From contig NZ_JAAXLK010000006.1 of assembly GCF_012641185.1 (NCBI RefSeq), positions 44,161 through 108,160 on the forward strand: DNA of 64,000 nucleotides. Reading direction: 5' to 3'. Source of the stretch: Levilactobacillus tujiorum (GTDB taxonomy: Bacteria > Bacillota > Bacilli > Lactobacillales > Lactobacillaceae). The translations under genes were made by a program, and so were the position numbers. Positions 24,011 through 36,087 of this stretch are shown here, one piece after another. Under the pieces are notes generated by a model. The model saw nothing but the letters and a program-made list of their open reading frames with translations. It did not search any database and was not told where the DNA came from. The first letter of the stretch is position 1. Every line of letters starts with the position of its first letter.

Positions 24011-24042
24011 TTTTTTTATTCCCGAATACATATAATAGTAGT

Positions 24043-24088
24043 AAACGGCAGTTTCCGTACAGATTGTTTGGAAGCATGCCGTTTTTTT
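24043..24088 (+). terminator. Terminator of the tRNA cluster
   Basis: AAACGGCA pairs with TGCCGTTT, with an inner TTCC/GGAA extension, then seven T. Confidence 0.8.
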
Positions 24089-24207
24089 GTTACCATATAA
24101 TACTAGAACTTCCAGAAAATGCCACGAGCTGGTGAACCCCGTGCGAGGCCCACCGGTAGTTCGTTGGTAAAATCTGCAAACTTCTCGGGTATCTGCGGTC
24201 TAATCCG

Positions 24208-24255
24208 TTGCATTTTCGCAGGAAATTCGTATAATATTAGTCAACATTAGTCAAG
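24208..24255 (+). promoter_or_regulatory. ctsR-clpC promoter with CtsR operator
   Basis: TTGCAT (24208-24213), a 16-base spacer and TATAAT (24230-24235). Directly after the -10 lies AGTCAACATTAGTCAAG (24239-24255), a tandem heptad matching the CtsR box (GTCAAA-type direct repeat with a 3-base gap). CtsR would block initiation here. No CIRCE element is present. Confidence 0.85.
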
Positions 24256-24281
24256 AACACTGCATTGAAGGGGGGACGATA

Positions 24282-24749
24282 ATGGAGAATCAAAATATTT
24301 CGGATATTATTGAATCTTACCTGAAGCAGATTCTGGCTGAATCCCAGCAGGTGGAGATCCGCCGAGCGGAAATTGCTAGTCAGTTTAATGTCGTACCGTC
24401 GCAGATTAATTACGTGATTAAGACCCGCTTTACGATTCAGGATGGCTACGTGGTCCAGAGTAAACGTGGCGGGGGTGGCTATATTCGAATCGAAAAGGTT
24501 AAGTTACTCGATAACTTAGACTTTATTGATTCGCTCGTGGCTGCGGTCGGTGATCAAATCTCACGCCACGATAGTTTATCCGTCGTTCGGAGCCTCTTTG
24601 AAGCTGGCGCGATCAATCGCAGTGAAGCCAATATCATTCTCGCAGCGATCAATAAAGATGCGATCAATACGGGTGATCGGCAAGTCGATGAACAAATTCG
24701 TGCGCAGATTCTGATTTCAATTTTGAATCACCTACGTTATGAAAGCTAA
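24282..24749 (+). CDS. ctsR: CtsR, class III heat-shock repressor
   Basis: 155 residues. The N-terminal winged helix binds the heptad repeat, and the wing holds the glycine-rich loop RGGGGYIRI that acts as the thermosensor in characterised CtsR proteins. The C-terminal four-helix domain (about 80-155) is the dimer and protease-adaptor contact. An AAGGGGGG site precedes the ATG. It is the first gene of an autoregulated operon with clpC 17 bases downstream; mcsA and mcsB, found between them in Bacillus, are absent as usual in lactobacilli. Confidence 0.96.
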   Translation: MENQNISDIIESYLKQILAESQQVEIRRAEIASQFNVVPSQINYVIKTRFTIQDGYVVQSKRGGGGYIRIEKVKLLDNLDFIDSLVAAVGDQISRHDSLSVVRSLFEAGAINRSEANIILAAINKDAINTGDRQVDEQIRAQILISILNHLRYES

Positions 24750-24766
24750 GAAAGTGAGGAGCTGCA

Positions 24767-27253
24767 ATGGATAATTTATTTACACCCAGCGCTAAGAGTG
24801 TTCTGGTCTTGGCACAGGAACAAGCAAAGTACTTTAAGCACCAAGCAGTGGGGACAGAACACTTGCTGCTGGCCCTCACCATTGAAAAAAATGGCATTGC
24901 TAACAAAGTTTTACAACAATTCTCAGTGACGGATGATGATGTCCGCGAAGAGATTGAACGATTTACGGGTTATGGCACCTTAGCCAATACTGACAAAGAT
25001 AGTTATTTGCCATACTCACCAAAGGCAAAATCAATGTTAGCCCTGGCTGGTGACGAGGCGAAGCGTTTAGGGGCCACCAAGATTGGGACGGAACATCTCT
25101 TACTGGCTTTGCTGAGCGACGAAACCATTCTGTCGTCGCGGATTTTGAAGAACCTCAACGTCCAGTTAACGGATGCTCATAAGGTTGTGTTGCGGAAGCT
25201 CGGGATTACCGATACACCTAAGCGTCGGAATGACAGCCGTAATCGGCGGACAGCCCAAGCGGGAACCCCAACCTTGGATTCCTTGGCTCGTGATTTGACG
25301 GCCTCTGCTAAAGAAGGTCGGATGGACCCAACGGTGGGCCGTGAAAAAGAAGTCAAGCGAGTGATTCAAATTCTCAGTCGTCGGACCAAGAACAATCCGG
25401 TTCTGATTGGTGAACCAGGTGTTGGGAAGACCGCGATTGCGGAAGGCTTAGCCCAACGGATCATTGCTGGTGACGTGCCAGAAGACATGCAGAATAAGCG
25501 GCTGATGATGCTCGACATGGGCTCATTGGTAGCGGGCACGAAGTATCGTGGTGAATTCGAAGACCGTTTGAAGAAGGTCATCGAAGAAATCTACAACGAT
25601 GGTCAAGTTATTCTGTTTATTGATGAGTTGCACACGCTGATCGGTGCCGGTGGCGCTGAAGGGGCGATTGATGCTTCGAACATCTTAAAGCCTGCCTTGG
25701 CCCGTGGCGAGTTACAGACCATTGGGGCAACGACGTTAGACGAATACCAGAAATATATTGAATCTGACGCTGCGTTGGAACGGCGGTTTGCAACGGTTCA
25801 GGTCAATGAACCAACTTCCGCCGAAGCCTTGGAAATCTTGAAGGGATTGCGGTCACGTTACGAGGATCACCATCACGTGAACATTACGGATGATGCCCTC
25901 GAACAGGCGGTTAAGCTCTCAACGCGGTACATTAGCGATCGTTTCTTGCCCGATAAAGCCATTGACTTGATGGATGAAGCGGCAGCTAAGGTACGGATTG
26001 ATCAGATGGACAAGCCAACACCTGCTAGCAAGCAGGCGAAGGAATTAGAGAAGCTCTCGGCTGATAAGGAAGCCGCAATTGAACGGCAAGACTTCGAACA
26101 AGCCGCTAAGTTACGGACAGAAGAGATGGCACTCCGGCAGAAGGTGGAAGCACGGGCTGCTAAAGCGGCTGCGGCGACAACGACTGACCGGCAGTACGCG
26201 ACGGATGTTACCGGCGAAGATGTGGCCGATGTGGTTGCTGAGTGGACGGGGGTTCCCGTTACCCAGCTTAAGCAAACGGATGCGGATCGACTGGTGAACT
26301 TGGAGAAGATTCTCCATAAGCGTGTGATCGGCCAATCGGAGGCGGTTTCCGCGGTTGCGCGGGCCATTCGGCGGGCACGGTCTGGGTTGAAAGATCCTAA
26401 CCGGCCAATCGGATCGTTTATGTTCTTGGGGCCGACTGGTGTTGGGAAGACTGAACTAGCTAAGGCACTGGCTGAAGCGATGTTTGGCTCCGAAGACAAC
26501 ATGATTCGGGTCGACATGAGTGAGTACATGGAAAAGTACTCAACGAGTCGGTTGATCGGGTCGGCGCCAGGATACGTGGGCTACGACGAAGGTGGCCAAT
26601 TGACCGAAAAAGTTCGGCAAAAGCCATACTCCGTGGTCTTGTTTGATGAAGTGGAAAAGGCGCATCCGGATGTGTTCAACATTCTCTTGCAGGTCCTGGA
26701 CGATGGCTATCTGACCGATTCTAAAGGACGTAAGGTGGACTTCAGAAATACGATTCTGATCATGACGTCTAACTTAGGGGCAACGAAGCTGCGGGATGAA
26801 AAGACTGTTGGGTTTGGTGCCGAAGATATGGCGAATGATTACCGGGCAATGTCACAAACGATCCGGGAAACGTTGAAGCAATCCTTCCGGCCAGAATTCT
26901 TGAACCGGATTGATGAAACGGTGATCTTCCACTCCTTGAAGAAGGATGAATTACACGAAATTGTGAAGTTGATGGCCAAACACATCGTTGACCGGGTAGC
27001 TGAACAAGACATTAAGCTTAAGATTACGCCGGCAGCCATTGAAGTGGTTGCTAAGGCCGGCTTTGATCCAGAGTATGGTGCACGGCCAATTCGGCGGGCA
27101 TTGCAGACTCAGGTTGAAGACAAGTTGAGTGAAGCTCTGCTCAACGGTGAGGTTAAGACGCATGACCAAGTCACTATTGGGGCGACACGCGGTGAAATCA
27201 CGATTAACGTGAAGGCACCACGTAACACTAAAAAGCCAACCGTAGTGGGCTAA
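24767..27253 (+). CDS. clpC: ClpC, Hsp100 AAA+ unfoldase of the Clp protease
   Basis: 828 residues. Two Clp_N repeats (about 1-145), AAA-1 with [15 protein letters not shown] and [12 protein letters not shown], a UVR/M-domain (about 410-460, with [20 protein letters not shown]), AAA-2 with [16 protein letters not shown] and [11 protein letters not shown], and a C-terminal D2-small domain. It unfolds substrates for ClpP and degrades CtsR under stress. It is co-transcribed with ctsR and ends at an intrinsic terminator. Confidence 0.97.
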   Translation: MDNLFTPSAKSVLVLAQEQAKYFKHQAVGTEHLLLALTIEKNGIANKVLQQFSVTDDDVREEIERFTGYGTLANTDKDSYLPYSPKAKSMLALAGDEAKRLGATKIGTEHLLLALLSDETILSSRILKNLNVQLTDAHKVVLRKLGITDTPKRRNDSRNRRTAQAGTPTLDSLARDLTASAKEGRMDPTVGREKEVKRVIQILSRRTKNNPVLIGEPGVGKTAIAEGLAQRIIAGDVPEDMQNKRLMMLDMGSLVAGTKYRGEFEDRLKKVIEEIYNDGQVILFIDELHTLIGAGGAEGAIDASNILKPALARGELQTIGATTLDEYQKYIESDAALERRFATVQVNEPTSAEALEILKGLRSRYEDHHHVNITDDALEQAVKLSTRYISDRFLPDKAIDLMDEAAAKVRIDQMDKPTPASKQAKELEKLSADKEAAIERQDFEQAAKLRTEEMALRQKVEARAAKAAAATTTDRQYATDVTGEDVADVVAEWTGVPVTQLKQTDADRLVNLEKILHKRVIGQSEAVSAVARAIRRARSGLKDPNRPIGSFMFLGPTGVGKTELAKALAEAMFGSEDNMIRVDMSEYMEKYSTSRLIGSAPGYVGYDEGGQLTEKVRQKPYSVVLFDEVEKAHPDVFNILLQVLDDGYLTDSKGRKVDFRNTILIMTSNLGATKLRDEKTVGFGAEDMANDYRAMSQTIRETLKQSFRPEFLNRIDETVIFHSLKKDELHEIVKLMAKHIVDRVAEQDIKLKITPAAIEVVAKAGFDPEYGARPIRRALQTQVEDKLSEALLNGEVKTHDQVTIGATRGEITINVKAPRNTKKPTVVG

Positions 27254-27267
27254 CTTAAACTAAATTT

Positions 27268-27306
27268 GGTAGTGGTGTTCCTAGTTAGGGGCATCGCTAC
27301 TTTTTT
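27268..27306 (+). terminator. Intrinsic terminator of clpC
   Basis: GTAGTGGTG pairs with CATCGCTAC (with wobble) around a CCTAGTTAGG loop, followed by TTTTTT. Confidence 0.75.
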
Positions 27307-27344
27307 GATTGGGTCACTAAAGGGATGGGGACTAGCGTACTTAC

Positions 27345-27690
27345 CTCATCCCTGGATTTCGTACCACTAAGCTGGCTTAAGTCGGTCGCTCCCCGGTTTT
27401 GAAGGTATTTTGCAGGAGAACAGTCGAAAACCAGCTACTTAGAGTTTTCGGCTCAATTAATATCGATTGTGATAATTGTTATCTCGGCTGTCTCGGAACA
27501 CTGTGTGAGCCGAGAGGTCAGCAGATATGGGCTCAGGCGCGTCGTTCTACTTAGCCAGTAAGTGGTCTTCTTACTGACTTAGTAGAAAACCAAGCTTGTA
27601 GACTCGGCACTTTCGAGGCTTCAAGTTGTGTTCGCACCGATCCAGCCCATATCTGCTGACCGGTAAGGCGAAGAAACGTCGTACTGCTAC
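27345..27690 (-). repeat. Intergenic repeat, copy R5 (module A core, reverse orientation)
   Basis: Read on the minus strand: CGCCTTACCG flank, then module A bounded by an 18-bp inverted repeat (27516-27533 and 27644-27661) differing from R3 by one base in each arm so that pairing is kept. Then CTCTCGGCTCACACAGTGTTCCGAGACAGCCGAGATAA, a diverged form of the shared 3' flank. The far 3' end with CCCCACAGCAGG is missing, so this copy is truncated or more diverged. It lies 39 bases after the clpC terminator. Confidence 0.82.
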
Positions 27691-27903
27691 CGAGACAGGC
27701 GCCATCGGGATTTCGGAACTTGTGACTTTTAGTCAGCTTAACCATTATTTAAACCAGTTGATCTAGCTGGTGATAAATGACTGTGGTACACTTAGTCTGA
27801 TCATATCGTTTATCTGGCAACTAATAGACGATCTTGTGGCTAAATTAAAGATCAGCCAATGACAATAAACTAACTTCACCACAGAAAGGAAGATGGCCGA
27901 CTC

Positions 27904-28503
27904 ATGAAGAGAGAAGAGCAACTGACCCACACCCACGCGGCAATTCTAGCGGCAGCCCGGGCTCAATTTCTAGCGCAAGGCTACCAAGCAACGTCAACGC
28001 GTGAAATTGCAAAACAAGTTGGCATTACACAGCCAGCTTTGTACCATCATTTTAGCGATAAGGAGGTCATCTTTCTTGAAGTCATCAAGACGGTTGGTGA
28101 GGAGATCAAGAAGGGGATCACGGCCGTGGTTGACCAGATTCAACCTGACGCGGACCCCGTTGAAGCCCTGACGGCGGTCACGGAAGTCTTGACGGCTGCG
28201 CATCCCCGAGACGTTTTTACGGTGATTCATGGGAGCTTTAAGTTCCTGAAGCCGGAGAATAAGCGGCAGTTGGGTGCGATCTTTATGGGTGACTATCTGG
28301 TGCCGTTAACCCAGTTCTTCGATACCGGGGTAGTGACGCTGCAGGATGGCGTAAAAGCACAGGATGCCGCTTCGTTTTATCTGACGAGTCTGAGCCCACT
28401 GTTTAATACGTTCCATCACGTGGGGCCCGCTGACGCCTCGCAGCATGAACAGACGTTGACCCTGATTCGGTTGATCTTATTTGGGGTTGCCACGGAGAAG
28501 TAA
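27904..28503 (+). CDS. TetR family transcriptional regulator
   Basis: 199 residues. Helix-turn-helix at about 12-58 with ILAAARAQFLAQGYQATSTR and GITQPALYHHFSDKEVIF, typical of TetR. The C-terminal ligand and dimer domain has no recognisable subfamily. GAAAGGAAG lies upstream of the ATG. No target gene is adjacent: clpC upstream and rpoB downstream are housekeeping, so the regulated genes are probably elsewhere. Confidence 0.87.
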   Translation: MKREEQLTHTHAAILAAARAQFLAQGYQATSTREIAKQVGITQPALYHHFSDKEVIFLEVIKTVGEEIKKGITAVVDQIQPDADPVEALTAVTEVLTAAHPRDVFTVIHGSFKFLKPENKRQLGAIFMGDYLVPLTQFFDTGVVTLQDGVKAQDAASFYLTSLSPLFNTFHHVGPADASQHEQTLTLIRLILFGVATEK

Positions 28504-28513
28504 CACTTCTTTA

Positions 28514-28652
28514 TTGACAATTGCCCAAGATACTAGTACTATATCATTTGTATGCAACTGTGAACTGAAATTGAGCGCACCGATCTATTGTCCGGTAGCG
28601 TCCATTATAAGAAGCCAAAAGCAAACTGTGGGTTTGTTTTTGGATTTTTTTT
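28514..28652 (+). promoter_or_regulatory. rpoB promoter and structured leader (Lacto-rpoB-like)
   Basis: TTGACA (28514-28519), a 17-base spacer and TACTAT (28537-28542). The roughly 190-base leader contains a hairpin around ACCG/CGGT (28580-28597). It then has CCAAAAGCAAAC/GTTTGTTTTTGG (28615-28643) followed by eight T (28645-28652), a terminator-like stem before rpoB. A conserved RNA upstream of rpoB in Lactobacillales is known as the Lacto-rpoB motif. Assignment here is by position and structure, not by a covariance search. Confidence 0.6.
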
Positions 28653-28743
28653 GCCAAAAAACCGGCTGATTACGCAATTGTAATTAAAATGTAACATTTC
28701 GGCTTTTGACCAGTCCACAGAATAAATAGGAGAGGTGAACAAC

Positions 28744-31700
28744 TTGGCAGGACACTTAGTGAAATACGGGAAACACCGTACTCGCCGTAGCTATTCGCGG
28801 ATCAAGGAAGTCCTTGATCTCCCTAACTTAATCGAGATTCAAACCAATTCCTACAACTGGTTCCTCGATGAAGGTTTACGGGATATGTTCGACGACATCA
28901 TGCCAATCGAAGATTTTCAAGGAAACCTTTCGTTAGAGTTTGTTGATTATCAATTACTGGAACCCAAATACACGGTCGATGAAGCACGGGAGCATGATGC
29001 CAATTATTCAGCACCATTGCACGTGACCTTACGCTTAACCAACCATGAAACGGGTGAAATCAAATCACAAGACGTCTTCTTCGGTGACTTCCCATTAATG
29101 ACGGCCCAAGGGACCTTCATCATTAACGGGGCAGAACGGGTTATTGTTTCTCAATTAGTCCGCTCACCAGGCGTTTACTTCAATGAAGATACTGATAAGA
29201 ACGGTCGGACTGTCTTTGGTGCTACGGTCATCCCTAACCGGGGGGCTTGGCTCGAGTTCGAAACCGACGCTAAGAACATTTCCTACGTGCGGATTGACCG
29301 GACGCGGAAGATTCCAATGACCGAATTGGTTCGGGCATTAGGTTTCGGTTCTGACGATGAAATCTTGGATATCTTGGGTGATAACGAGAGTCTTTCTAAC
29401 ACGTTGGAAAAGGATATTCATAAGAATACCGATGATTCCCGTGTAGAAGAATCCTTAAAGGATATCTACGAACGTCTACGTCCAGGTGAACCTAAGACGG
29501 CTGACTCTTCACGGAGCTTGCTGACGGCACGGTTCTTTGATCCTAAGCGTTACGACATGGCACCTGTTGGTCGTTACAAGACCAACAAGAAGCTCAGTTT
29601 GAAGACGCGTTTGCTCGGCTTAACCTTAGCTGAAACGTTAGCTGATCCAGATACTGGTGAAGTTATCGCGCAAAAGGGAACGGTTGTCGACAAGGACGTT
29701 ATGAAGACCTTGGCACCATACCTGGATCAAGACGATTTTAAGATGGTCACGTTCCAACCTTCTGATGAAGCGGTTGTTACGGAACCATTGAAGTTACAGA
29801 TCATCAAGGTTCAATCCCCAGAAGATCCAGAACAAGAAGTGCCAGTGATTGGTAACGGCAATATTGATATCAAGTTGAAGCACATTCGCCCAGCTGACAT
29901 CATTGCTTCCATGAACTACTTCTTCGATCTGCAAATTGGGATTGGTAGTACTGATGATATCGACCACTTGGGTAACCGGCGGATTCGTTCCGTGGGTGAA
30001 TTGTTGCAAAACCAATTCCGGATCGGGTTATCCCGGATGGAACGGGTTGTGCGTGAACGGATGTCTATTCAAGACGCTGCAACTGTCACGCCACAACAAT
30101 TGATTAACATTCGGCCAGTGGTTGCTTCCATTAAGGAATTCTTCGGGTCATCTCAATTGTCACAATTCATGGATCAGACCAACCCATTGGGCGAATTAAC
30201 CCATAAGCGTCGTCTGTCTGCCCTTGGACCTGGTGGTTTGACGCGTGACCGTGCCGGATATGAAGTCCGGGATGTTCACTACACCCACTACGGCCGGATG
30301 TGCCCAATTGAAACGCCTGAAGGACCTAACATTGGTTTGATTAACAGTCTTTCCAGTTATGCCCGCGTTAACAAGTATGGGTTCATTGAAACGCCATACC
30401 GTCGTGTGTCATGGGATACGCACATGGTTACCGACAAGATCGATTACCTGACTGCCGACGAAGAAGATAACTACGTCGTTGCCCAAGCCAACACGCCATT
30501 AAACGATGACGGTTCCTTCGCAACGGATACCATCATGGCCCGTGACGAAGATAATAACATTGAAACTAGTGCTGACAAGATTGACTACATGGACGTTTCG
30601 CCTAAGCAAGTAGTTGCCGTGGCCACTGCATGTATTCCTTTCTTGGAAAACGATGACTCCAACCGTGCCCTGATGGGGGCCAACATGCAACGGCAAGCCG
30701 TACCTTTACTGGATCCTCACGCACCATTAGTTGGGACTGGTATTGAATACAAGGCTGCGCATGACTCCGGTGTTGCTTTAATCAGTCAACACGAAGGAAC
30801 GGTTGAATATGTCGATGCTCGTGAGATTCGCGTTCGTCGCGCTGACGATGCCCTCGACACTTACAAGTTAATGAAGTTCCGCCGGTCAAACGGTGGTAAG
30901 AACTACAACCAACGGCCAATCGTTAAGGTCGGCGATCATGTCGATAACGACGAAATTCTGGCTGATGGTCCTTCCATGGAAAATGGGGAACTTGCTTTAG
31001 GGCAAAACCCATTGGTTGCCTTCATGACTTGGCAAGGGTACAACTTCGAAGATGCCATCGGGATCAACGAACGGTTGGTTCGCGATGACGTTTACACGTC
31101 AATTCATATTGAAGAGTATGAATCAGAAGCACGTGATACGAAGCTTGGACCTGAAGAAATGACCCGTGAAATCCCTAACGTTGGGGAAGATGCCTTGAAG
31201 AACTTGGACGAAGACGGAATTATCCGTGTTGGTGCCGAAGTTCAAGACGGTGACATCTTAGTTGGTAAGGTAACGCCTAAGGGTGTGACGGAATTATCAG
31301 CTGAAGAACGGTTACTCCATGCGATCTTTGGTGAAAAGGCCCGCGAAGTTCGGGATACTTCACTCAAGGTGCCACATGGTGGTGGCGGGATTATCCAGGA
31401 TGTTAAGATCTTTACTCGTGAAAACGGGGATGAATTATCACCTGGTGTCAACATGATGGTTCGTGTCTACATCGCACAAAAGCGGAAGATTCAAGTTGGG
31501 GACAAGATGTCTGGTCGTCATGGTAACAAGGGGACGGTTTCCGTTGTGATCCCTGAAGAAGATATGCCATACATGCCAGATGGTACCCCAATCGACATCA
31601 TGTTGAGTCCAATGGGTGTGCCTTCTCGGATGAACATCGGACAAGTGCTCGAATTGCATTTGGGAATGGCTGCTCGTAAGTTGGGCATCCACGTGGCTAC

Positions 31701-32358
31701 GCCAGTCTTCGATGGTGCTCGTGATACTGATATTGCGGATGCTTTGAAGGAAGCTGGTATGGCTGCTGACGCCAAGACGGTCTTATACGATGGCCGGACT
31801 GGTGAACCATTTGACAAGCGGGTTGCCGTTGGTGTCATGAACTACCTGAAGTTGGCCCACATGGTCGACGATAAGATGCACGCCCGTTCCATCGGACCTT
31901 ACTCTCTGGTTACGCAACAACCACTTGGTGGGAAAGCGCAATTTGGTGGTCAGCGGTTTGGTGAAATGGAAGTTTGGGCCTTGGAAGCTTACGGTGCCGC
32001 TTATACGTTGCAAGAAATCTTGACGTACAAGTCTGATGACGTCGTTGGTCGGGTTAAGACTTACGAAGCCATCGTCAAGGGCGATCCAATTCCAAAGCCT
32101 GGTGTCCCTGAATCATTCCGTGTTCTGGTTAAGGAATTACAATCCTTAGGTCTAGACATGAAGGTCTTAAACGGGAACAACGAAGAAATCGAACTCCGTG
32201 ATATGGACGACGATGACGATGATGTTGTGAACGTTGATGCTTTGAGCAAGTACGCGCAACAGCAAGAAGAGCAACGCAAGGCGCAAGCTCAGACTGAGAA
32301 TGCTAAGCCAACACCAGAAACTACGAAAAACGAAAGTCAACCGAACACACAAGACTAA
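28744..32358 (+). CDS. rpoB: DNA-directed RNA polymerase beta subunit
   Basis: 1204 residues from TTG 28744, giving [20 protein letters not shown] as in other lactobacilli; AGGAGAGG ends 8 bases upstream. The rifampicin region [20 protein letters not shown] and [12 protein letters not shown] shows no known resistance change. A C-terminal extension is acidic (DMDDDDDD) then Gln/Glu-rich, as is common in the family. It forms the catalytic core with RpoC, 21 bases downstream. Confidence 0.97.
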   Translation: MAGHLVKYGKHRTRRSYSRIKEVLDLPNLIEIQTNSYNWFLDEGLRDMFDDIMPIEDFQGNLSLEFVDYQLLEPKYTVDEAREHDANYSAPLHVTLRLTNHETGEIKSQDVFFGDFPLMTAQGTFIINGAERVIVSQLVRSPGVYFNEDTDKNGRTVFGATVIPNRGAWLEFETDAKNISYVRIDRTRKIPMTELVRALGFGSDDEILDILGDNESLSNTLEKDIHKNTDDSRVEESLKDIYERLRPGEPKTADSSRSLLTARFFDPKRYDMAPVGRYKTNKKLSLKTRLLGLTLAETLADPDTGEVIAQKGTVVDKDVMKTLAPYLDQDDFKMVTFQPSDEAVVTEPLKLQIIKVQSPEDPEQEVPVIGNGNIDIKLKHIRPADIIASMNYFFDLQIGIGSTDDIDHLGNRRIRSVGELLQNQFRIGLSRMERVVRERMSIQDAATVTPQQLINIRPVVASIKEFFGSSQLSQFMDQTNPLGELTHKRRLSALGPGGLTRDRAGYEVRDVHYTHYGRMCPIETPEGPNIGLINSLSSYARVNKYGFIETPYRRVSWDTHMVTDKIDYLTADEEDNYVVAQANTPLNDDGSFATDTIMARDEDNNIETSADKIDYMDVSPKQVVAVATACIPFLENDDSNRALMGANMQRQAVPLLDPHAPLVGTGIEYKAAHDSGVALISQHEGTVEYVDAREIRVRRADDALDTYKLMKFRRSNGGKNYNQRPIVKVGDHVDNDEILADGPSMENGELALGQNPLVAFMTWQGYNFEDAIGINERLVRDDVYTSIHIEEYESEARDTKLGPEEMTREIPNVGEDALKNLDEDGIIRVGAEVQDGDILVGKVTPKGVTELSAEERLLHAIFGEKAREVRDTSLKVPHGGGGIIQDVKIFTRENGDELSPGVNMMVRVYIAQKRKIQVGDKMSGRHGNKGTVSVVIPEEDMPYMPDGTPIDIMLSPMGVPSRMNIGQVLELHLGMAARKLGIHVATPVFDGARDTDIADALKEAGMAADAKTVLYDGRTGEPFDKRVAVGVMNYLKLAHMVDDKMHARSIGPYSLVTQQPLGGKAQFGGQRFGEMEVWALEAYGAAYTLQEILTYKSDDVVGRVKTYEAIVKGDPIPKPGVPESFRVLVKELQSLGLDMKVLNGNNEEIELRDMDDDDDDVVNVDALSKYAQQQEEQRKAQAQTENAKPTPETTKNESQPNTQD

Positions 32359-32379
32359 TTAATAAGGGAGGTCGCTTCT

Positions 32380-35300
32380 TTGGTCGATGTCAATAAGTTC
32401 GAAAGCATGCAGATCGGGCTGGCTTCACCTGATAAGATCCGTAGCTGGTCTTACGGGGAAGTTAAGAAGCCTGAAACCATCAACTACCGGACATTAAAGC
32501 CTGAAAAAGACGGGCTATTCGACGAGCGGATTTTTGGCCCTACTAAGGACTGGGAATGTGCCTGTGGGAAATACAAGCGAATCCGTTACAAGGGTGTCGT
32601 TTGTGACCGTTGTGGGGTTGAAGTTACCCGTTCTAAGGTTCGTCGTGAACGGATGGGCCATATTGAATTGGCTGCACCGGTTACGCACATCTGGTACTTC
32701 AAGGGGATCCCAAGTCGGATGGGCTTGGTCCTCGATATGAGTCCTCGTGCCCTAGAAGAAATCATCTACTTTGCATCCTACGTCGTCTTAGATCCAGGTA
32801 ACACGCCTTTGGAAAAGAAACAACTCCTTTCCGAACGTGACTACCGTGACAAGCTTGTAGAATACGGTAGCAAAGCCTTTAAGGCTGAAATGGGTGCCGA
32901 AGCCATCAAGAAGTTGTTGATGGCCGTAGACCTAGATAAAGAAGTTAAGGAATTAAAGGAAGAATTGAAGGAAGCTACTGGCCAAAAGCGGACGCGTGCC
33001 GTTCGTCGTTTGGACATCTTGGAAGCCTTCGTGACATCCGGTAACCGTCCTGAATGGATGGTAATGGATGCTATTCCGGTTATTCCACCTGACTTACGAC
33101 CAATGGTGCAACTCGAAGGTGGGCGTTTCGCAACGTCTGACTTGAACGACTTGTACCGGCGGGTAATCAACCGGAACAGCCGATTGAAGCGTTTGTTAGA
33201 CTTAAATGCACCTGGAATCATCGTTCAAAACGAAAAGCGGATGTTACAAGAAGCCGTTGATGCTTTGATCGATAACGGTCGTCGTGGCCGTCCAGTTGCT
33301 GGCCCTGGTAACCGGCCATTGAAGTCTCTTTCACACATGTTGAAGGGGAAGCAAGGTCGGTTCCGTCAAAACTTGTTAGGGAAGCGGGTTGACTACTCAG
33401 GTCGTTCCGTTATTGACGTTGGTCCTTCCCTCAAGTTCAACCAAATGGGTCTGCCAGTGCCAATGGCTTTGGAATTATTCCGGCCATTTATCATGAAGGA
33501 ACTGGTTGCCCGGGGCTTAGCTTCTAACATTAAGAACGCTAAGCGGCAAATCGACCGTGAAGATGACGATGTCTTCAACGTGCTTGAAGATGTTATCAAG
33601 GAACACCCTGTTCTGTTGAACCGGGCCCCTACGCTTCACCGTTTAGGTATTCAAGCATTCGAACCTGTCTTGGTTAGTGGCAAAGCGATGCGGTTGCACC
33701 CATTGGCTTGTGAAGCTTACAACGCCGATTTCGATGGGGACCAAATGGCCATTCACGTGCCATTATCTGACGAAGCACAAGCGGAAGCCCGTTTGCTGAT
33801 GCTCGCTGCTCACCATATCCTGGCTCCTGCCAGTGGTAAGCCAGTGGTTGCACCTTCTCAAGATATGGTTATCGGGAACTACTACCTGACCATGGAAGAA
33901 GATAACCGTGAAGGGGAAGGCATGATCTTTACCGACCTCAACGAAGCGGTCTTAGCTTACCGGAATGGTTTGGTCCATTGGCACAGTCGGGTTGGGGTGC
34001 AAGTTTCCTCAATGCCTGATAAGCCATTTACCGATGAACAACGTAGCAAGGTGATGGTAACGACTGTTGGGAAGTTAATCTTCAACAACATCTTACCTAA
34101 GTCATTCCCATACTTGAATGAACCAACCAGCACGAACTTGAATGGATCCGTACCTGATAAGTACTTCTTAGCACCAGGTGAGGACATTCATGATTACCTT
34201 CAAAATGCTGAATTAATTGGACCATTTAATAAGGGCTTCTTGTCCGACATTATCGCGGCCGTTTACCAACAATACAAGGTGACTGAAACCTCTAAGTTGT
34301 TGGACCGGATCAAGGATTTGGGTTACGACGAATCCACGAAGTCTGGTTTAACGGTTGGGATGGTCGACGTTACCGATCTGAAGGAAAAGCCAGAAATTAT
34401 CGATGCTGCCCACAAACAGGTGTCAACGGTAACTAAGCAATTCCGTCGTGGGTTGATTACGGACCACGAACGTTATGAACGAGTTATTCAGATCTGGAAC
34501 GATGCCAAGGATGACATTCAAAATGCCTTGATTCACAGTTTCGATCAACAGAACCCTATCTTTATGATGAGTGATTCTGGTGCTCGTGGGAACATTTCTA
34601 ACTTTACGCAGCTTGCCGGTATGCGGGGCTTGATGGCCGCTCCTAGTGGTGACATCATGGAGCTGCCTATCACGTCTAACTTCCGTGAAGGCCTGTCAGT
34701 GATGGAAATGTTCATTTCGACCCACGGTGCTCGTAAAGGGATGACCGATACGGCCCTGAAGACTGCCAACTCAGGTTACCTGACTCGGCGGTTGGTCGAT
34801 GTTGCACAAGACGTTATCATTCGGGAAAAGGATTGTGGGACTGACCGTGGTTTGAAGATTCGGGCCATCACTGATGGTAACGAAATGATCGAACCATTGT
34901 ATGACCGGATCTTAGGGCGTTACACCCAAAAGACCGTTTATGATCCAAAGACTGGGGACGTCATTGTTCCTAAGAACCAAATGATCGTCGAAGACACCGC
35001 ACAAAAGATTGTGGATGCTGGTGTTGAAGAAGTTACCATCCGTTCCGCCTTTACTTGCAACACTGAACATGGTGTCTGCGAACATTGTTATGGTCGGAAC
35101 ATGGCTACTGGTGACGAAGTTGAAGTTGGGGAAGCTGTCGGAACGGTTGCCGCTCAATCAATCGGTGAACCAGGGACGCAGCTGACCATGCGGAACTTCC
35201 ATACCGGTGGTGTGGCTGGTAACGAAGATATCACCCAAGGGCTTCCTCGTGTTCAAGAATTGTTTGAATCTCGGAACCCTAAAGGTAAAGCTGAGATCAC

Positions 35301-36027
35301 CGAAGTTACTGGGACGGTTGAATCAATCGAAGAAAACCCAGCAGAACGGACGAAGGAAGTTACCATTAAGGGTGAAGCTGATACGCGGAGCTACACGTTA
35401 CCAATCACGGCCCGGATGCGAGTTGCTGAAGGCGACTTTATCCACCGTGGTTCAGCACTGAACTATGGGTCTGTCGATCCTAAGGAATTGCTGCGAGTAC
35501 GTGATGTCTTATCAACTGAAACTTACATCTTGGGTGAAGTCCAACGCGTTTACCGGATGCAAGGTGTGGCTATCAGTGATAAGCACGTTGAAATCATGGT
35601 TCGTCAGATGTTACGTAAAGTTCGGATCATGGATCCGGGTGATACCGACGTTCTGCCTGGTACCTTGATGGATATTCAAGACTTCCGTCGTGCTAACTAC
35701 CAGACGTTGATCTCTGGTGGGATCGCGGCCACCGCTCGTCCAGTTATCTTGGGGATTACCAAGGCTGCCTTGGAAACGAACAGTTTCTTGTCAGCTGCTT
35801 CCTTCCAGGAAACGACACGAGTTCTGACCGATGCCGCTATTCGGGGCAAGAACGATCCATTAGTTGGTTTGAAGGAAAACGTTATTATTGGGAAGATCAT
35901 TCCTGCCGGGACTGGGATGCCAGATTACCGTCAGATCAAGCCCAAGGAAGTTGGCGGTTCGTCAACTGAAGGCGTCTACTCCATCAGCGATTTGGAAAAG
36001 CAAATGCAAGAAGACTCTCAAGCTTAG
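32380..36027 (+). CDS. rpoC: DNA-directed RNA polymerase beta' subunit
   Basis: 1215 residues. It starts at TTG 32380 with AAGGGAGGT about 8 bases upstream. Zinc finger [20 protein letters not shown] near the N-terminus, catalytic [10 protein letters not shown] with the three Mg-binding Asp, second zinc site [15 protein letters not shown], and trigger loop [16 protein letters not shown]. Full length; transcribed with rpoB and followed by a terminator. Confidence 0.97.
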   Translation: MVDVNKFESMQIGLASPDKIRSWSYGEVKKPETINYRTLKPEKDGLFDERIFGPTKDWECACGKYKRIRYKGVVCDRCGVEVTRSKVRRERMGHIELAAPVTHIWYFKGIPSRMGLVLDMSPRALEEIIYFASYVVLDPGNTPLEKKQLLSERDYRDKLVEYGSKAFKAEMGAEAIKKLLMAVDLDKEVKELKEELKEATGQKRTRAVRRLDILEAFVTSGNRPEWMVMDAIPVIPPDLRPMVQLEGGRFATSDLNDLYRRVINRNSRLKRLLDLNAPGIIVQNEKRMLQEAVDALIDNGRRGRPVAGPGNRPLKSLSHMLKGKQGRFRQNLLGKRVDYSGRSVIDVGPSLKFNQMGLPVPMALELFRPFIMKELVARGLASNIKNAKRQIDREDDDVFNVLEDVIKEHPVLLNRAPTLHRLGIQAFEPVLVSGKAMRLHPLACEAYNADFDGDQMAIHVPLSDEAQAEARLLMLAAHHILAPASGKPVVAPSQDMVIGNYYLTMEEDNREGEGMIFTDLNEAVLAYRNGLVHWHSRVGVQVSSMPDKPFTDEQRSKVMVTTVGKLIFNNILPKSFPYLNEPTSTNLNGSVPDKYFLAPGEDIHDYLQNAELIGPFNKGFLSDIIAAVYQQYKVTETSKLLDRIKDLGYDESTKSGLTVGMVDVTDLKEKPEIIDAAHKQVSTVTKQFRRGLITDHERYERVIQIWNDAKDDIQNALIHSFDQQNPIFMMSDSGARGNISNFTQLAGMRGLMAAPSGDIMELPITSNFREGLSVMEMFISTHGARKGMTDTALKTANSGYLTRRLVDVAQDVIIREKDCGTDRGLKIRAITDGNEMIEPLYDRILGRYTQKTVYDPKTGDVIVPKNQMIVEDTAQKIVDAGVEEVTIRSAFTCNTEHGVCEHCYGRNMATGDEVEVGEAVGTVAAQSIGEPGTQLTMRNFHTGGVAGNEDITQGLPRVQELFESRNPKGKAEITEVTGTVESIEENPAERTKEVTIKGEADTRSYTLPITARMRVAEGDFIHRGSALNYGSVDPKELLRVRDVLSTETYILGEVQRVYRMQGVAISDKHVEIMVRQMLRKVRIMDPGDTDVLPGTLMDIQDFRRANYQTLISGGIAATARPVILGITKAALETNSFLSAASFQETTRVLTDAAIRGKNDPLVGLKENVIIGKIIPAGTGMPDYRQIKPKEVGGSSTEGVYSISDLEKQMQEDSQA

Positions 36028-36048
36028 TCGTCACTAAGTTGAGTCGTC

Positions 36049-36083
36049 AAAGGGATTCACCAGCGATGGTGAGTCCCTTTTTT
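36049..36083 (+). terminator. Terminator of rpoBC
   Basis: AAGGGATTCACC pairs with GGTGAGTCCCTT, followed by six T. It also lies just beyond the stop of the convergent prepilin peptidase gene. Confidence 0.9.
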
Positions 36084-36087
36084 GCGT

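Noticed and set aside
23159-24035. Open frames across the tRNA genes
   Set aside because: They are by-products of tRNA sequence on both strands; every one overlaps mature tRNA.
27551-27745. A 64-codon minus-strand frame in repeat R5
   Set aside because: It covers module A; the matching DNA in R3 is not open in the same way and there is no ribosome binding site.
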